The position numbers and the translations under genes are program-made. From an uncultured Alcaligenaceae bacterium (GTDB lineage Bacteria; Pseudomonadota; Gammaproteobacteria; Burkholderiales; Burkholderiaceae_B): a stretch of 64,000 nt of DNA. Shown here one piece after another: positions 26,634-36,219 of the stretch. The notes beneath the pieces were generated by a model. That model was not told where the DNA came from and did not search any database. It saw nothing but the letters and a program-made list of their open reading frames with translations. The stretch's first letter is position 1. Each line of letters opens with the position of its first letter. Location of the stretch: contig CALFXX010000049.1 in NCBI GenBank assembly GCA_937952975.1, positions 18,853 to 82,852 of the forward strand, read 5' to 3'.

Positions 26634-27224
26634 GTGAAACCTCGATTAATCCTCGCCTCAAGCTCAAAATATCGCCAAGAACTGCTCTCCAGGCTAAAAA
26701 TTCCTTTTATTTCGATTTCACCAGACTTGGATGAAACACCATTACCTGACGAACCGCCCGAGCACCTTGCCAGTCGACTCGCGATCGCCAAGGCACAGCA
26801 TATTGCTCAAACATACCCCACGCACGTCGTGATCGGCGCCGATCAAGTCGCCTCGTTACACGGCCAGCCCCTGGGCAAGCCAGGTCATGCAGCGGCGGCA
26901 CAGACGCAACTGCGACAGCTCTCGGGCCAGACGGTCACCTTTTTTAGCGCGATGGCTGTGGTATTCGGGTCGCAGGTACACAGTACCGTTGTGCCAACCC
27001 ACTGCGTCTTTCGCGATCTTTCTGACGCTGCAATTGCACGCTACATCGCGATTGATCAACCCTTTGACACCGCTGGTAGCGCCAAAGCTGAGTGCCTGGG
27101 GATTGCCCTAATGCAAAGCATGCACAGCAGCGACCCGACTTCGATCATTGGCTTACCACTGATTGAATTGACTAGAATGCTAGCCCAAGTCGGGCTTGAC
27201 CCACTAGATGAAGCACAAACATGA
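26634..27224 (+). CDS. maf: Maf-family nucleoside triphosphate pyrophosphatase
   Basis: A 196-residue house-cleaning pyrophosphatase hydrolysing non-canonical or standard NTPs (dTTP/UTP or m7GTP subfamily). Signatures are ILASSSKYRQELLSRL at the N-terminus, VIGADQV in the middle and AGSAKAECLG later. The start is GTG at 26634, the only one placing ILASSS at the usual distance. Its stop overlaps the next start (ATGA). It is divergent from yceD. Confidence 0.93.
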   Translation: MKPRLILASSSKYRQELLSRLKIPFISISPDLDETPLPDEPPEHLASRLAIAKAQHIAQTYPTHVVIGADQVASLHGQPLGKPGHAAAAQTQLRQLSGQTVTFFSAMAVVFGSQVHSTVVPTHCVFRDLSDAAIARYIAIDQPFDTAGSAKAECLGIALMQSMHSSDPTSIIGLPLIELTRMLAQVGLDPLDEAQT

Positions 27225-27955
27225 CAACGACATCGTCTTCTTTAACGCGCGGCACTTTGCACTTGATTCCGGTGGGCTTAGGCTCAGCCCCGATCGAGCA
27301 ATGGCTGCCCGACGCTGCCCAAACTCAAGCCGGCTTGCTGAGCTGCTATATCGCCGAAAACGCCAAAACAGCCAGGGCTTTTTTAAAACTTCTGACGCTC
27401 GCGCGGCCCTTACAAGAGATCACGATTCACGAACTCAGCCCTCGCGTCGACGAAGCACAATTGCAAAGCTGGCTGCAGCCGCTGCGTGCAGGTCTGGACA
27501 TCGGGCTTGTCTCTGAAGCAGGCTGTCCTGCAGTCGCCGATCCGGGCGCCCGCGCAGTCACCATCGCCCACAATTGGGGAATCACAGTCAAGCCTTGGGT
27601 AGGGCCATCATCGATTTTGCTGGGTTTGATGGCAAGCGGGCTGGATGGGCAACGCTTTGTGTTTCATGGCTATGCGCCGGTTGACGCAACAGATCGCAGT
27701 CGCCAACTCAAGGTTTGGGAACAAATTTCAAGTAAACAGAAGCAAACCCAATTACTCATCGAGACACCCTACCGTAATCTAGCCATGTTTAACAGCTTGC
27801 TTGAACATCTCAAAGGCAACACCCGGCTATGTGTGGCACGTTCACTCACCACCTCCGATGAATGGGTACGGACACTGACCATCACGCAATGGAAAGCGCT
27901 GCCTAAACCTGACCTCGACAAGCATCCAACTTTATTTTTATTTCAAGCTGCTTAA
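27221..27955 (+). CDS. SAM-dependent methyltransferase, tetrapyrrole-methylase (RsmI-like) fold
   Basis: A 244-residue protein with the tetrapyrrole methylase layout: LHLIPVGLG at the start, then SEAGCPAVADPGA and PWVGPSSILLGLMASGLDG, the segment that in RsmI carries the SAM pocket. It lacks the RsmI GNLGD signature near the N-terminus, so it is probably a paralogue rather than the 16S rRNA C1402 methyltransferase. Genes like this commonly follow maf in Burkholderiales. Its target is unknown. The last codons and stop lie in a 16-bp tandem duplication. Confidence 0.8.
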   Translation: MTTTSSSLTRGTLHLIPVGLGSAPIEQWLPDAAQTQAGLLSCYIAENAKTARAFLKLLTLARPLQEITIHELSPRVDEAQLQSWLQPLRAGLDIGLVSEAGCPAVADPGARAVTIAHNWGITVKPWVGPSSILLGLMASGLDGQRFVFHGYAPVDATDRSRQLKVWEQISSKQKQTQLLIETPYRNLAMFNSLLEHLKGNTRLCVARSLTTSDEWVRTLTITQWKALPKPDLDKHPTLFLFQAA

Positions 27956-27971
27956 ATTTCAAGCTGCTTAA
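27941..27971. repeat. 16-bp tandem duplication spanning a stop codon
   Basis: TTTCAAGCTGCTTAA occurs at 27941-27955 and again at 27957-27971 with a one-base spacer. The first copy contains the last four codons and the TAA of the methyltransferase; the second repeats them beyond the stop. It looks like a replication-slippage duplication. Confidence 0.8.
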
Positions 27972-27999
27972 GGCACTCATCTGAGCCATTGAATGATAG

Positions 28000-28069
28000 T
28001 TAAGAATTGATATTTAAGAACCAAGATTAAAAAACTGATATTCAAGAACCGATATTAAAGACATGAGAT
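28000..28069. repeat. 14-nt degenerate tandem repeat (about 5 units)
   Basis: Five consecutive 14-nt units: TTAAGAATTGATAT, TTAAGAACCAAGAT, TAAAAAACTGATAT, TCAAGAACCGATAT, TAAAGACATGAGAT. The array ends over the first annotated ATG of the amidase gene (28063), so the repeats form its leader and may even supply the start codon. A related 14-nt array lies at 37466-37521. Confidence 0.7.
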
Positions 28070-28986
28070 GTTCAATGACTGAGATTTTTTTATCACGATG
28101 CCAACCATTCTTTTGGCCCTTGCCACCTGAGGCGTTCACCGCTCGTTCAAAAAATAGGGCTCTCGGCATACTGCGACGCTGCAAAGCGCTCGCCATCGCC
28201 CTCAGTTTGCTGGTGCTGGCGGGCTGTGCCTCGCAAAACGCTGGCGGCCCTTACCAATTAGATGAGTCACTCAAAGCGACCGGCAAAAATAGCCGCATCG
28301 ACATCATTGTGCTGCACTACACGGCCTCGACTAAACCAAGCGCCTTGCTCACCCTTACCAATCGCGACGTCAGCGCACACTATGTGGTCTCAGACGACAG
28401 CAAACCAGTGGTGTACAAGCTCGTTGACGAAAACCTAAGTGCCTGGCACGCCGGCGACAGCAGTTGGTATGGTCGTACCTACGTCAACCCTCGTTCAATT
28501 GGCATCGAAATCGTGCATCCGGGCTGGGCACGTAATAGCACCGGTGACGTTGGGCCGCTTTACCCGCCCGCTCAAATTGATGCGGTCATTGCGCTGACAC
28601 GGGCTGTGGCACAGCGTTATGGTGTAACCCCTGAAAATATCGTTGGCCACAGCGATGTGGCGCCGCTTCGCAAGCAAGACCCCGGGCCTGCGTTTCCCTG
28701 GAAAAAGCTTGCACAAGCTGGAGTTGGCCGTTGGTTTGACGAGGTAGCCGCTGCCAAATATCAAGCCGAATACGTACGCAACGGCCCACCCGATGCAGGC
28801 TGGTTTCAAAAGCAATTAAAGCGTGTTGGCTATAGCGTGCCCGAATCAAATTATTTTGACGCAAACACACTGCACACGATTGCTGCGTTTCAGATGCACT
28901 ACCGGCCAGAGCTTGTCAACAGTAAGCCGGACGCGCAAACTGCCGCAAGACTGCGAGCCTTGCCGACGAACGGCTCAGGGCTTTAG
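28063..28986 (+). CDS. N-acetylmuramoyl-L-alanine amidase lipoprotein (AmiD-like)
   Basis: A peptidoglycan amidase of the Amidase_2 fold. A lipobox LVLAGC (Cys about 55 from the first ATG) predicts an outer-membrane lipoprotein. Zinc ligands are expected in IVLHYTAS and VGHSDVAPLRKQDPGP. A C-terminal peptidoglycan-binding helical domain (about 245-300: FQKQLKRVGY, IAAFQMHYRPE) follows. The start is uncertain: from ATG 28063 the signal is unusually long, ATG 28075 is an alternative, and an unusual downstream start may be used. It probably works in wall recycling or remodelling. Confidence 0.87.
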   Translation: MRCSMTEIFLSRCQPFFWPLPPEAFTARSKNRALGILRRCKALAIALSLLVLAGCASQNAGGPYQLDESLKATGKNSRIDIIVLHYTASTKPSALLTLTNRDVSAHYVVSDDSKPVVYKLVDENLSAWHAGDSSWYGRTYVNPRSIGIEIVHPGWARNSTGDVGPLYPPAQIDAVIALTRAVAQRYGVTPENIVGHSDVAPLRKQDPGPAFPWKKLAQAGVGRWFDEVAAAKYQAEYVRNGPPDAGWFQKQLKRVGYSVPESNYFDANTLHTIAAFQMHYRPELVNSKPDAQTAARLRALPTNGSGL

Positions 28987-29030
28987 AGCGCACCTCGCTC
29001 GGACACTCGTGTTTTGAGCAGAGTCTGCCC

Positions 29031-29060
29031 AAGGCTTAGACCCCTCGATAAGGGGGGCCT
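29031..29060. terminator. Hairpin between convergent amidase and msrQ genes
   Basis: CCCCT-CGATA-AGGGG at 29041-29055 with partial outer pairing AGGC/GCCT. It lies in the 122-bp space between two convergent genes and lacks a U-run. Weak support as a shared terminator. Confidence 0.3.
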
Positions 29061-29108
29061 AGGACAATTAGCCCACAGGTTGGGCTTTGTGAGCATGGAG
29101 CTTGAGGT

Positions 29109-29723
29109 TTAAGGGGCGTGTCGCTTCTTAAAACGCAGCAAACGCCAGCCCAATAGCAGCGCCGTAACAGCGGCATACATTGCCACTGTTGTGAAATCAC
29201 TTTTACCAGCCTTGTGCCAGTAATAGTGCAACAAACCCAACAAGACGATTGGATAAATCAGCCGGTGCAATTGCTGCCAGCGACGTCCAAGTCTGCGCAT
29301 CCAACCGTGGGTTGACGTCACAGCAAGCAACGACATGGTTAAAAAGGCCGCCATGCCCACCATGATGAAGGGCCGCTTCCAAACGTCTGACAACATCGGC
29401 GCCCACTCAAAGCCCTGATCCCACCACGCCCACGCAAGCGCGTGCAAGCTTGCATAGAAAAAGGTAAACAAGCCACACATTCTGCGCCAACGTAGCAGCG
29501 CAGGCTGGTTCAGCCACTGACGCAGCGGCGACACTGAAAGAGTCACCAACAAGCAAACGAGCGTCCAAGTACCCGAAGACCGCGACAGAAACTCAACCGG
29601 ATTTGCGGTCAGGTCATTTTGTATACCAAGCCATACCCACCTGATGAGCGGGTACAAGCCGGCAGCAAACAATAATAATTTTGCACGATCAAGCGTGCGA
29701 ACTGGCAAAGTTTTAAGACGCAC
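29109..29723 (-). CDS. msrQ: Heme-binding membrane subunit MsrQ of the MsrPQ system
   Basis: A 204-residue membrane protein with about six hydrophobic helices. Signatures are SGTWTLVCLLVTLSVSPLRQW and the His-containing FTFFYASLHALAW and QQLHRLIYPIVLLGLLHYYWHK, which ligate b-type heme. It passes electrons from the respiratory or flavin pool to periplasmic MsrP for repair of oxidised methionine. The start is GTG at 29723. It is 11 bp after msrP in the same operon. Confidence 0.92.
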   Translation of the reverse strand: MRLKTLPVRTLDRAKLLLFAAGLYPLIRWVWLGIQNDLTANPVEFLSRSSGTWTLVCLLVTLSVSPLRQWLNQPALLRWRRMCGLFTFFYASLHALAWAWWDQGFEWAPMLSDVWKRPFIMVGMAAFLTMSLLAVTSTHGWMRRLGRRWQQLHRLIYPIVLLGLLHYYWHKAGKSDFTTVAMYAAVTALLLGWRLLRFKKRHAP

Positions 29724-29734
29724 GCGTAGTCACT

Positions 29735-30694
29735 TCAATAGTTTTTACGTAGATCCATACCCGTGTACAGCGAGGCGACTTCGTTGCCGTAGCCATTGAA
29801 CATGAGCGTTTTACGTTTAGGAGCAAACACGCCGTCTTCACCGATACGTCGCTCTGTTGCCTGACTCCAGCGCGGGTGAGCAACCTCTGGGTTCACGTTT
29901 GAGTAAAAGCCATATTCACTTGGGATGGCTTTCATCCAACTGCTAATGGGTTGCTTCTCGGACAGACGGATGGTAACGATTGACTTTGCCGATTTGAAAC
30001 CGTATTTCCAAGGCACCATCAGACGCACTGGAGCACCGTTTTGGTTAGGTAAGACTTTGCCGTACATCCCCATCACCAACATCGTCAGAGGGTGCATCGC
30101 CTCGTCAAGGCGCAAGCCTTCGTTGTAGGGCCATTGAATCGAGCGCGAATTTAAGCCGGGCATATTTTTAGGCTGAACATCTGTGATGAACTCGACGTAT
30201 TTGGCGTTGCCGGTTGGTTGCACCTGCTTTAAAAGCTCTGAAAGCGAGTAACCAATCCAGGGGATCACCATCGACCACCCTTCAACGCAGCGCATGCGAT
30301 AGGTGCGCTCTTCAAGAGGTGCCAATTTACGAAGGTCATCTAGGTCAAAAGTTTTGGGGCTTGCAACCTCACCTTCGATTCGGACTTTCCAGGGACTGGT
30401 TTGAAGGGTGTGCGCGTTTTTAACCGGGTCGCCTTTATCGGTGCCAAACTCGTAAAAATTGTTATACGACGCAGCGTCCTTTTCAGGCGTGCGAGGCTCC
30501 ATCGTGAAAAACTGCTTCGAGGTGGTTGCCTCAAGGTTTGCCAACGTTGCCGCGCCACCAATCGACGGCCAAGTACCCACTGCGCCGGTTAACAACGACG
30601 CGCCTGCGGCTTTCATCCAGACACGGCGACTTTGCCAAACATGTTCGGGGGTGATCTCAGAGCTATGAATGTGGGGGGCACGGTAATTGGGCAT
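29735..30694 (-). CDS. msrP: Molybdopterin-dependent methionine sulfoxide reductase MsrP
   Basis: A 319-residue periplasmic molybdoenzyme that reduces protein-bound methionine sulfoxide. A Tat signal is present (SRRVWMK at residues 22-28, then a hydrophobic stretch to about 50). The Mo-ligating Cys is C136 in [14 protein letters not shown]. The [18 protein letters not shown] segment binds the cofactor. It is the first gene of msrPQ. The 295 bp upstream to gph contain no gene that I can support. Confidence 0.95.
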   Translation of the reverse strand: MPNYRAPHIHSSEITPEHVWQSRRVWMKAAGASLLTGAVGTWPSIGGAATLANLEATTSKQFFTMEPRTPEKDAASYNNFYEFGTDKGDPVKNAHTLQTSPWKVRIEGEVASPKTFDLDDLRKLAPLEERTYRMRCVEGWSMVIPWIGYSLSELLKQVQPTGNAKYVEFITDVQPKNMPGLNSRSIQWPYNEGLRLDEAMHPLTMLVMGMYGKVLPNQNGAPVRLMVPWKYGFKSAKSIVTIRLSEKQPISSWMKAIPSEYGFYSNVNPEVAHPRWSQATERRIGEDGVFAPKRKTLMFNGYGNEVASLYTGMDLRKNY

Positions 30695-30989
30695 CTGGCG
30701 CTCAAGTTTGAAAGTTTGAAGGGCTAAGTTCGAAGCAATCGCAGGGGCTCGTCGAACAAGGGTGATTAAACCAATAAAAGGTCGACAAAGCTAAACATAA
30801 TCTAAAGAAATAATCACCAGTCGAGAATAACCAACACCGCCCGTTTTGCCAACGATAACCTTGCTCGGTCGCAAAATTACGGCTGGCGACATTGTGATAC
30901 CTCTGAGCGCAGTCAATGAGCCTGAGATTCGCAAGCCTTGAAAGTGGTCAAAACCGTGGTCTTAAAACCGGTCACAACCGTACGTTGAC

Positions 30990-31649
30990 TCAGGCTAGAC
31001 GCTCAAATAACCATTGGCGTAAATCGGCAACACGCTCAACGACTTCTTGATTCGGACAGGCACGCAGTTCGTCAGCGGGGTGCGCGCCGCCGTACGCCAC
31101 GCCGACACCATGCACACCGGCATTGGCTGCCATTTGCAAATCGTGCGAGGTGTCGCCAATCATGACAACTTGCTCAGGTTCAACCATCAGCTCGTTCATG
31201 AGTTCGAGCAACATCCCCGGGTGAGGTTTGCCAAAGGTTTCATCGGCGGTGCGACTGGCTTGAAAGGTACTGTGCAGCGAGGTGGCGGTTAAGGCGCGGT
31301 TCAGCCCCACTCGGCTTTTTCCGGTTGCAACGGCAAGCGTGGTACCAGTCGCTTTCAAGTCGTTCAAGAGCTCGGGAATACCGTCGAATAACTTAAGCTC
31401 TTTATCCTTGCCTAAATAGTGATGGCGATAGCGCTCTAAAAATAAAGGCTCCATGGATTTGGTCAGATCAGGTACGGCACGACGTAAAGCAGGCTCAAGC
31501 GACAAACCAATCACCCAAGCGGCCTGAGCTGGGGTGGGCACCCTTAATTCAAGATCACGGCAGGCGCCCTGAATTGCTTGCACGATGCTGTGGGTTGAAT
31601 CCATCAGGGTACCGTCCCAATCAAAGACGATGACAGAATACTTATTCAT
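30990..31649 (-). CDS. gph: HAD-family phosphatase, phosphoglycolate-phosphatase-like
   Basis: A 219-residue HAD hydrolase. Motif I is FDWDGTLMDS, motif II is AVATGKSR, motif III includes FGKPHPGMLLEL and motif IV is MIGDTSHDLQMAANAG. ATG at 31649 is chosen because the longer frame upstream runs through the intergenic space into rluC with no family similarity. The gene follows rluC by 61 bp on the same strand, a frequent pairing in Burkholderiales. The Gph label is by similarity; the substrate is not proven. Confidence 0.88.
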   Translation of the reverse strand: MNKYSVIVFDWDGTLMDSTHSIVQAIQGACRDLELRVPTPAQAAWVIGLSLEPALRRAVPDLTKSMEPLFLERYRHHYLGKDKELKLFDGIPELLNDLKATGTTLAVATGKSRVGLNRALTATSLHSTFQASRTADETFGKPHPGMLLELMNELMVEPEQVVMIGDTSHDLQMAANAGVHGVGVAYGGAHPADELRACPNQEVVERVADLRQWLFERLA

Positions 31650-31710
31650 GGCATACCAAATAATGGGTTGAGTGCTAGCTTTTTTGTTGAAAGCTGCCGT
31701 AAGGTAACAA

Positions 31711-32715
31711 CTACAAGGATTGCAGAGGTTGCAATTGTTGCAGAAGTTTCTCGCAAGCAGCAGGCAAAGGCGCGACCAACTGTAAGGGCTCTTGGGTAAG
31801 CGGATGCGGCATATTAAAACGATGCGCGTGCAGAAACATGCGTGAAAAGCCAAGTTGACTAAGCTGTGCTTGGCTTTCGTCGCGCCCGTACTTGTCATCG
31901 CCGACGATCGGAAAACCACTCGATGCTAAATGCACCCTGATTTGGTGGGTACGACCGGTGCGCAACTCGGCGTCAACCAGGCTAAAGCCTTTAAACCGCT
32001 TTAAGCCAGACACGATGGTGTGGGCGACCTGCCCTTCGGTCTGGACCTTCACGCGGCGTTCGCCGGTTTGAGTAGTCCATTTGGCAAGTGGCAACCGAAT
32101 ATGCTGGCGAGCATTGACCCAATCGCCCTCAACCAGGGCTAAATAATGCTTGCTTCCACCGCCCATGCGAAACATTTCGTGCAAGGCAAGCAAGACATTT
32201 CGTTTTTTGGCAATCAGTAATAAACCCGAAGTGTCGCGATCGAGCCGATGTGCGAGCTCTAAAAAGCGAGCCTCTGGGCGTGCAGCGCGCAAGGCCTCAA
32301 TGACACCAAAAGACACCCCGCTGCCGCCGTGAACGGCAGTGCCGGCGGGCTTATCGATGACCAACAGGCCCTCGTCTTCAAAAACGATCGGAAACTCAAG
32401 CCCCGGCACCGCTCGCTTTTGCTCGGGCGTGGGCAAGCGCATCGGGGGCACCCGCACGATATCGCCGGCATGGATGCGGGCATCTGGGGCCACACGCCCT
32501 TTATTGATCCGCACCTCGCCGCCACGCACAGCCTTATAGATATGACTTTTGGGCACGCCTTTGCACAAGCGCATCAGAAAGTTATCCAGACGCTGGCCAT
32601 CGTGCTCTTCGGTTACCTCAACCATTTGAACAGCAACAGCAAGGCCCGCTGCGGGTTTTGGGGCAGAAATCGGTGCAGGAACTGAGAAATGTTTGCGCAT
32701 GGCTAAAAGCGGCAT
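31711..32715 (-). CDS. rluC: 23S rRNA pseudouridine synthase RluC
   Basis: A 334-residue RluA/RluC-family synthase. The N-terminal S4 RNA-binding domain (GQRLDNFLMRLCKGVPKSHIYK) is followed by the catalytic HRLDRDTSGLLL with the essential Asp, then RTGRTHQIRVHL. ATG 32715 and ATG 32700 are both possible; the rne promoter overlaps this end, and neither start has a clear ribosome site. It is divergent from rne, as in E. coli. Confidence 0.95.
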   Translation of the reverse strand: MPLLAMRKHFSVPAPISAPKPAAGLAVAVQMVEVTEEHDGQRLDNFLMRLCKGVPKSHIYKAVRGGEVRINKGRVAPDARIHAGDIVRVPPMRLPTPEQKRAVPGLEFPIVFEDEGLLVIDKPAGTAVHGGSGVSFGVIEALRAARPEARFLELAHRLDRDTSGLLLIAKKRNVLLALHEMFRMGGGSKHYLALVEGDWVNARQHIRLPLAKWTTQTGERRVKVQTEGQVAHTIVSGLKRFKGFSLVDAELRTGRTHQIRVHLASSGFPIVGDDKYGRDESQAQLSQLGFSRMFLHAHRFNMPHPLTQEPLQLVAPLPAACEKLLQQLQPLQSL

Positions 32716-32720
32716 ATAAT
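32693..32720 (+). promoter_or_regulatory. Probable rne promoter
   Basis: TTGCGC at 32693-32698, a 16-nt spacer, and a perfect TATAAT at 32715-32720. Transcription would begin near 32727, giving rne a leader of about 500 nt. The -35/-10 region lies inside the first codons of the divergent rluC. Confidence 0.6.
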
Positions 32721-32726
32721 CCGCGA

Positions 32727-33226
32727 AGCCTTAAAGGGGTTGAGAGAGCCCTCTGGCGTCGAGATGCATTAAGTTGTCGCGTCTCCGTCTGGATCGCGGA
32801 CTTCATTGTACCGCTTGCTTTCTTTTCCCTTCTGGGTTGCTGGTCGCCGGCTAGACCGGGATGCATTTCAAGCGCGCCGTTGCGACGTTTTAACGTTACG
32901 CCCGCGTTTGTAAGTGTATGCCCCCTCGCGCCGCGCGCGATTCTGAAGCACACGCAAGAAACCGTCGTATCCCTGCAGCAGGCGCCTGACTTTCTGTCGC
33001 GCCTGATGTTCTCAGCACCTTTTTTTTTAGTCATCCAACACTGTGACTCTGACCTTTTTGCTGAACGAACCTCGCGCCTATTGGCGCGCCGTGCCGGTCT
33101 AAAGACCTTTTCTTCGCGCGCCCGTTGTTGGTGCGCGAACACTCTTGCCAACTTCTGTGTTTCGCAGCCAGTAACGCGTGGCTGCGCGTCGATTTCCGAC
33201 GCGCCATTTAAATGGAGAAACATCCC
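32727..33226 (+). promoter_or_regulatory. Long 5' leader of rne
   Basis: About 500 bp without a convincing gene between the rne promoter and the rne ATG. It holds several GC-rich inverted repeats, for example CAGGCGC/GCGCCTG at 32979-33005, and a run of nine T at 33020-33028. RNase E of E. coli controls its own mRNA through a long structured leader, and the divergent rluC-rne layout is the same, so an analogous feedback leader is likely. Open frames on both strands here lack family features and look incidental. Confidence 0.5.
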
Positions 33227-36175
33227 ATGAAGCGCATGTTATTTAATGCAACACACCCTGAAGAACTTAGGGTTGCCATCGTCGATGGGCAAAAGCTGAT
33301 CGACCTTGACATTGAAATCGCCGGCCGTGAACAACGCAAAGGCAACATCTATAAAGGCGTCATCACCCGCATCGAACCCGGCCTCGAAGCATGCTTCGTT
33401 AGCTACGGCGAAGAGCGTCACGGCTTTTTGCCGTTTAAAGAAATCGCCCGCAGTTACTTCAAAGAAGGTGTCGATGTGCGCACAGCGCGCATTCAAGACG
33501 CCTTGCGCGAAGGCCAAGAGCTCATCGTTCAGGTCGAAAAAGAAGAGCGAGGCAATAAGGGGGCGGCACTCACGACCTTTATTTCGCTCGCTGGCCGCTA
33601 TCTGGTCTTGATGCCAAACAATCCACGTGGCGGCGGTGTTTCACGTCGCGTCGAAGGTGAAGAACGTCAAGAACTTCGCGAAGCGATGGATCAACTGACG
33701 ATCCCACCCGGCATGAGCATCATTGCCCGCACCGCTGGTATTGGTCGCAATGCCGAAGAACTGCAGTGGGATATGTCCTATCTCATGCAACTCTGGACCG
33801 CCATCGATGGCGCCGCCAAGGATAATCCAGCACCCATTCTGATCTACCTCGAATCAAGCTTGGTCATTCGTGCCATTCGTGACTATTTCTCGCCAGATAT
33901 CGGCGAGATCCTGATTGATACCGACGATATCGCCGATCAAGCCACGGCGTTCATGAGCGTAGTGATGCCTGACAACGTGGATCGCGTCAAACGCTATCGC
34001 GATGACGTGCCATTGTTTTCTCGCTTTCAAATCGAACACCAGATCGAAACGGCGTACTCGCGTACTGTCGAACTGCCCTCTGGCGGCTCGATCGTCATCG
34101 ATCATACCGAGGCGTTGGTGGCGGTCGACGTCAACTCGGCGCGCTCAACACGCGGCGCTGATATTGAAGAAACAGCCACCCGCACCAACCAAGAAGCCGC
34201 CGACGAAGTGGCGCGCCAATTGCGCCTACGAGATTTGGGTGGTCTGATCGTGATCGATTTTATCGACATGGAAGACACCAAAAATCAACGCTCGGTTGAA
34301 AACCGTCTGCGCGACGCACTGCACTTTGATCGCGCACGTGTCCAAATGGGCAAAATTTCACGTTTTGGTTTGATGGAGCTCTCGCGCCAACGCTTGCGCC
34401 CTGCCCTAAACGAAGGCTCACACATTACCTGCCCACGTTGCAACGGCACCGGTGTGATCCGCGACGCCGAGTCAAGCGCCTTGCAAGTCTTGCGCCTGCT
34501 GCAAGAAGAGGCCATGAAAGAGAACACGGCAGCCGTGCATGCTCAAGTGCCGGTTGATGTTGCGACCTTCTTGTTGAACGAAAAGCGCTCAGACATCACC
34601 AAGATCGAAGCGCGCCTGAAGGTCAACTTGATTTTGATCCCAAATCGTCACCTCGAAACGCCGCACCATCACATCGAACGCTTGCGTCACGACGATCCAC
34701 GCCTTGAAGACATCAAGACCAGTTTTGACATGGTCGATGCACCTTCAACCGATATGAGTTGGGCTCCCAAAGAGCAAGAAGTCAAAGCCAAACCTGAAGC
34801 GCTGGTCAAAGGCATTACGCCTTCGCAACCAGCCCCTGTGTCTTCAAGCCCTGCCAAAAAAGCGGCTGAGGCAACCACAGAAGCCTCTCCAGGTCTGTTC
34901 AAACGCTTAATGGGTTGGCTCACTGGCGGCGCGAAAGAAGAGAAGAAAGTCGAAGAGGTCGCCAAGCCTACCGAGGCACGCGGTGAACGTGGCCGCAACG
35001 GTCATGGCAATCGTGGCAACGGTAACCGTGGTGGTCAACACCGTGGTCGTCGTCCAGAAAATCGCAACGATGCTCGTCCGGGCTCGGAAGCATCGACCGA
35101 CACTGACAATCGTCGCCCGCCCCGCGACGAAAGTTCGAGCCGCGCAGCAGGTGCTGAGCAAAGCGATGACACCTCGCGTCAAGGCGGTCGCAACCCACGT
35201 GGCCGTGGGCGCCATCGCCGCGATGAAGGTGATACACGCCAAGAAGGCGCCGACGGCACTCAGGTAGCCAACGCTGCAGCGGGCGCTCAGGCAGGCGGCG
35301 CAGCACAGGCGCCACGTCAGCCGCAAGGCCCGCGCGCCGAAGCGCCTAACTCGGCACAAGCCGATGATCAACGTCACCTGCAAAACGGCCCCGAAGGCCA
35401 GCTTGGCGCTGACGAAGATAGCGATCGCGGTGATCCAGAGCGCAAACGCCGTCGTCGTCGTAGCCGTCGTGGCAAACGCGGTCAAGACGAGGGTTCAGGC
35501 TTTGAGAACGAAGACGGCTCGTCAAACGTGCAACAGACAGAAGCACACGCCCAAGCTGACGGTGGAGCAACACCTCATGCTGTCGCCGCAGCGTCTCCTG
35601 CTGCAGCGCCTTTGCAAACGCACGTTGCTCCAACTTACGTGGCTCCGGCATCACAAGCCTACGTTGAGCCGGTTCAGGCAGCTGCTCCTGTTGCGCAAAC
35701 CGCAGCGGTACCTGCTTACGTTGCACCTGCAGCACCGGCTGCCTACGTAAACGTGGCCTCGGCCTCCGAACCTGCTGCAAGCGCTGCTGCTCCGGTTGCT
35801 GCTGCTCCTGCTGCTGTTGCTGCTTCTCCGGTTGCTGCTGCGCCTGCAGCGGCTGTGGCAGAACCTACTACGATGGCTGCGCCTGCCGCGGTGGCTGTTG
35901 AGGCAGTGGCGCCAGTCGCTGCGGCCTTTGCACCAGCTCCGGTCGAAACCACGACACCAAGCGTCGCAACGCCCGCCCCTGCGCCCGTTGCAGATCTGGC
36001 AACGTTGCATGCGATCGTTCGTGCCGCTGGACTGCAGTGGATTGAAAGTGACCCAGTTCGGGTTGCACAAACCTTGGCTGAGCAACCCACAGTCAGCGTC
36101 AAACTCGGTCGCGAGCGCAAGCCCGCGGTTGTGATCTCAAGCGAACCTTTGGTGCAAGTCGAGACACGCGCTTAA
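33227..36175 (+). CDS. rne: Ribonuclease E
   Basis: A 982-residue endoribonuclease and degradosome scaffold. I start at ATG 33227 ([17 protein letters not shown]) with GGAGA 8 nt upstream. The S1 domain lies at about 35-120. The catalytic Asp residues are in [13 protein letters not shown] and [11 protein letters not shown]. The zinc-link CPRCNGTG joins dimers. The C-terminal half, from about 500, is disordered: Arg/Gly-rich RNA-binding stretches (about 595-630 and 740-760), then an Ala/Pro/Val-rich tail of about 150 residues with repeated YVAPA-like words. A short conserved block (GLQWIESDP) closes the protein. Confidence 0.97.
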   Translation: MKRMLFNATHPEELRVAIVDGQKLIDLDIEIAGREQRKGNIYKGVITRIEPGLEACFVSYGEERHGFLPFKEIARSYFKEGVDVRTARIQDALREGQELIVQVEKEERGNKGAALTTFISLAGRYLVLMPNNPRGGGVSRRVEGEERQELREAMDQLTIPPGMSIIARTAGIGRNAEELQWDMSYLMQLWTAIDGAAKDNPAPILIYLESSLVIRAIRDYFSPDIGEILIDTDDIADQATAFMSVVMPDNVDRVKRYRDDVPLFSRFQIEHQIETAYSRTVELPSGGSIVIDHTEALVAVDVNSARSTRGADIEETATRTNQEAADEVARQLRLRDLGGLIVIDFIDMEDTKNQRSVENRLRDALHFDRARVQMGKISRFGLMELSRQRLRPALNEGSHITCPRCNGTGVIRDAESSALQVLRLLQEEAMKENTAAVHAQVPVDVATFLLNEKRSDITKIEARLKVNLILIPNRHLETPHHHIERLRHDDPRLEDIKTSFDMVDAPSTDMSWAPKEQEVKAKPEALVKGITPSQPAPVSSSPAKKAAEATTEASPGLFKRLMGWLTGGAKEEKKVEEVAKPTEARGERGRNGHGNRGNGNRGGQHRGRRPENRNDARPGSEASTDTDNRRPPRDESSSRAAGAEQSDDTSRQGGRNPRGRGRHRRDEGDTRQEGADGTQVANAAAGAQAGGAAQAPRQPQGPRAEAPNSAQADDQRHLQNGPEGQLGADEDSDRGDPERKRRRRRSRRGKRGQDEGSGFENEDGSSNVQQTEAHAQADGGATPHAVAAASPAAAPLQTHVAPTYVAPASQAYVEPVQAAAPVAQTAAVPAYVAPAAPAAYVNVASASEPAASAAAPVAAAPAAVAASPVAAAPAAAVAEPTTMAAPAAVAVEAVAPVAAAFAPAPVETTTPSVATPAPAPVADLATLHAIVRAAGLQWIESDPVRVAQTLAEQPTVSVKLGRERKPAVVISSEPLVQVETRA

Positions 36176-36187
36176 CACCCGCCTGAC

Positions 36188-36219
36188 CTGATCCCACTGC
36201 GGCTCTGAAGTGGGGTCAG
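36188..36219 (+). terminator. Stem-loop downstream of rne
   Basis: CTGATCCCACT pairs with AGTGGGGTCAG (11 bp with one G-U) around a 10-nt loop, 12 bp after the rne stop. The T-rich run comes only about 14 nt later, so termination may be imperfect. The remaining gap to the next gene holds the sugar-acid operon control region. Confidence 0.5.

Noticed and set aside
30695..30989. 295-bp gap between msrP and gph checked for small genes or RNA
   Set aside because: No open frame with a ribosome site, no tRNA-like fold and no strong hairpin were seen. It only contains short repeated GGTTTT-like words.
32618..33230. Overlapping open frames of about 190-200 codons on both strands in the rluC-rne gap
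   Set aside because: Both begin or end inside rluC or the rne start, have no domain-like pattern, and occupy a region with the promoter and leader of rne. They are best explained as chance frames in GC-rich DNA.
34907..36134. Several long antisense or shifted frames inside the 3' half of rne
   Set aside because: They are compositional shadows of the Arg-, Ala- and Pro-rich coding sequence and contain only low-complexity residues.
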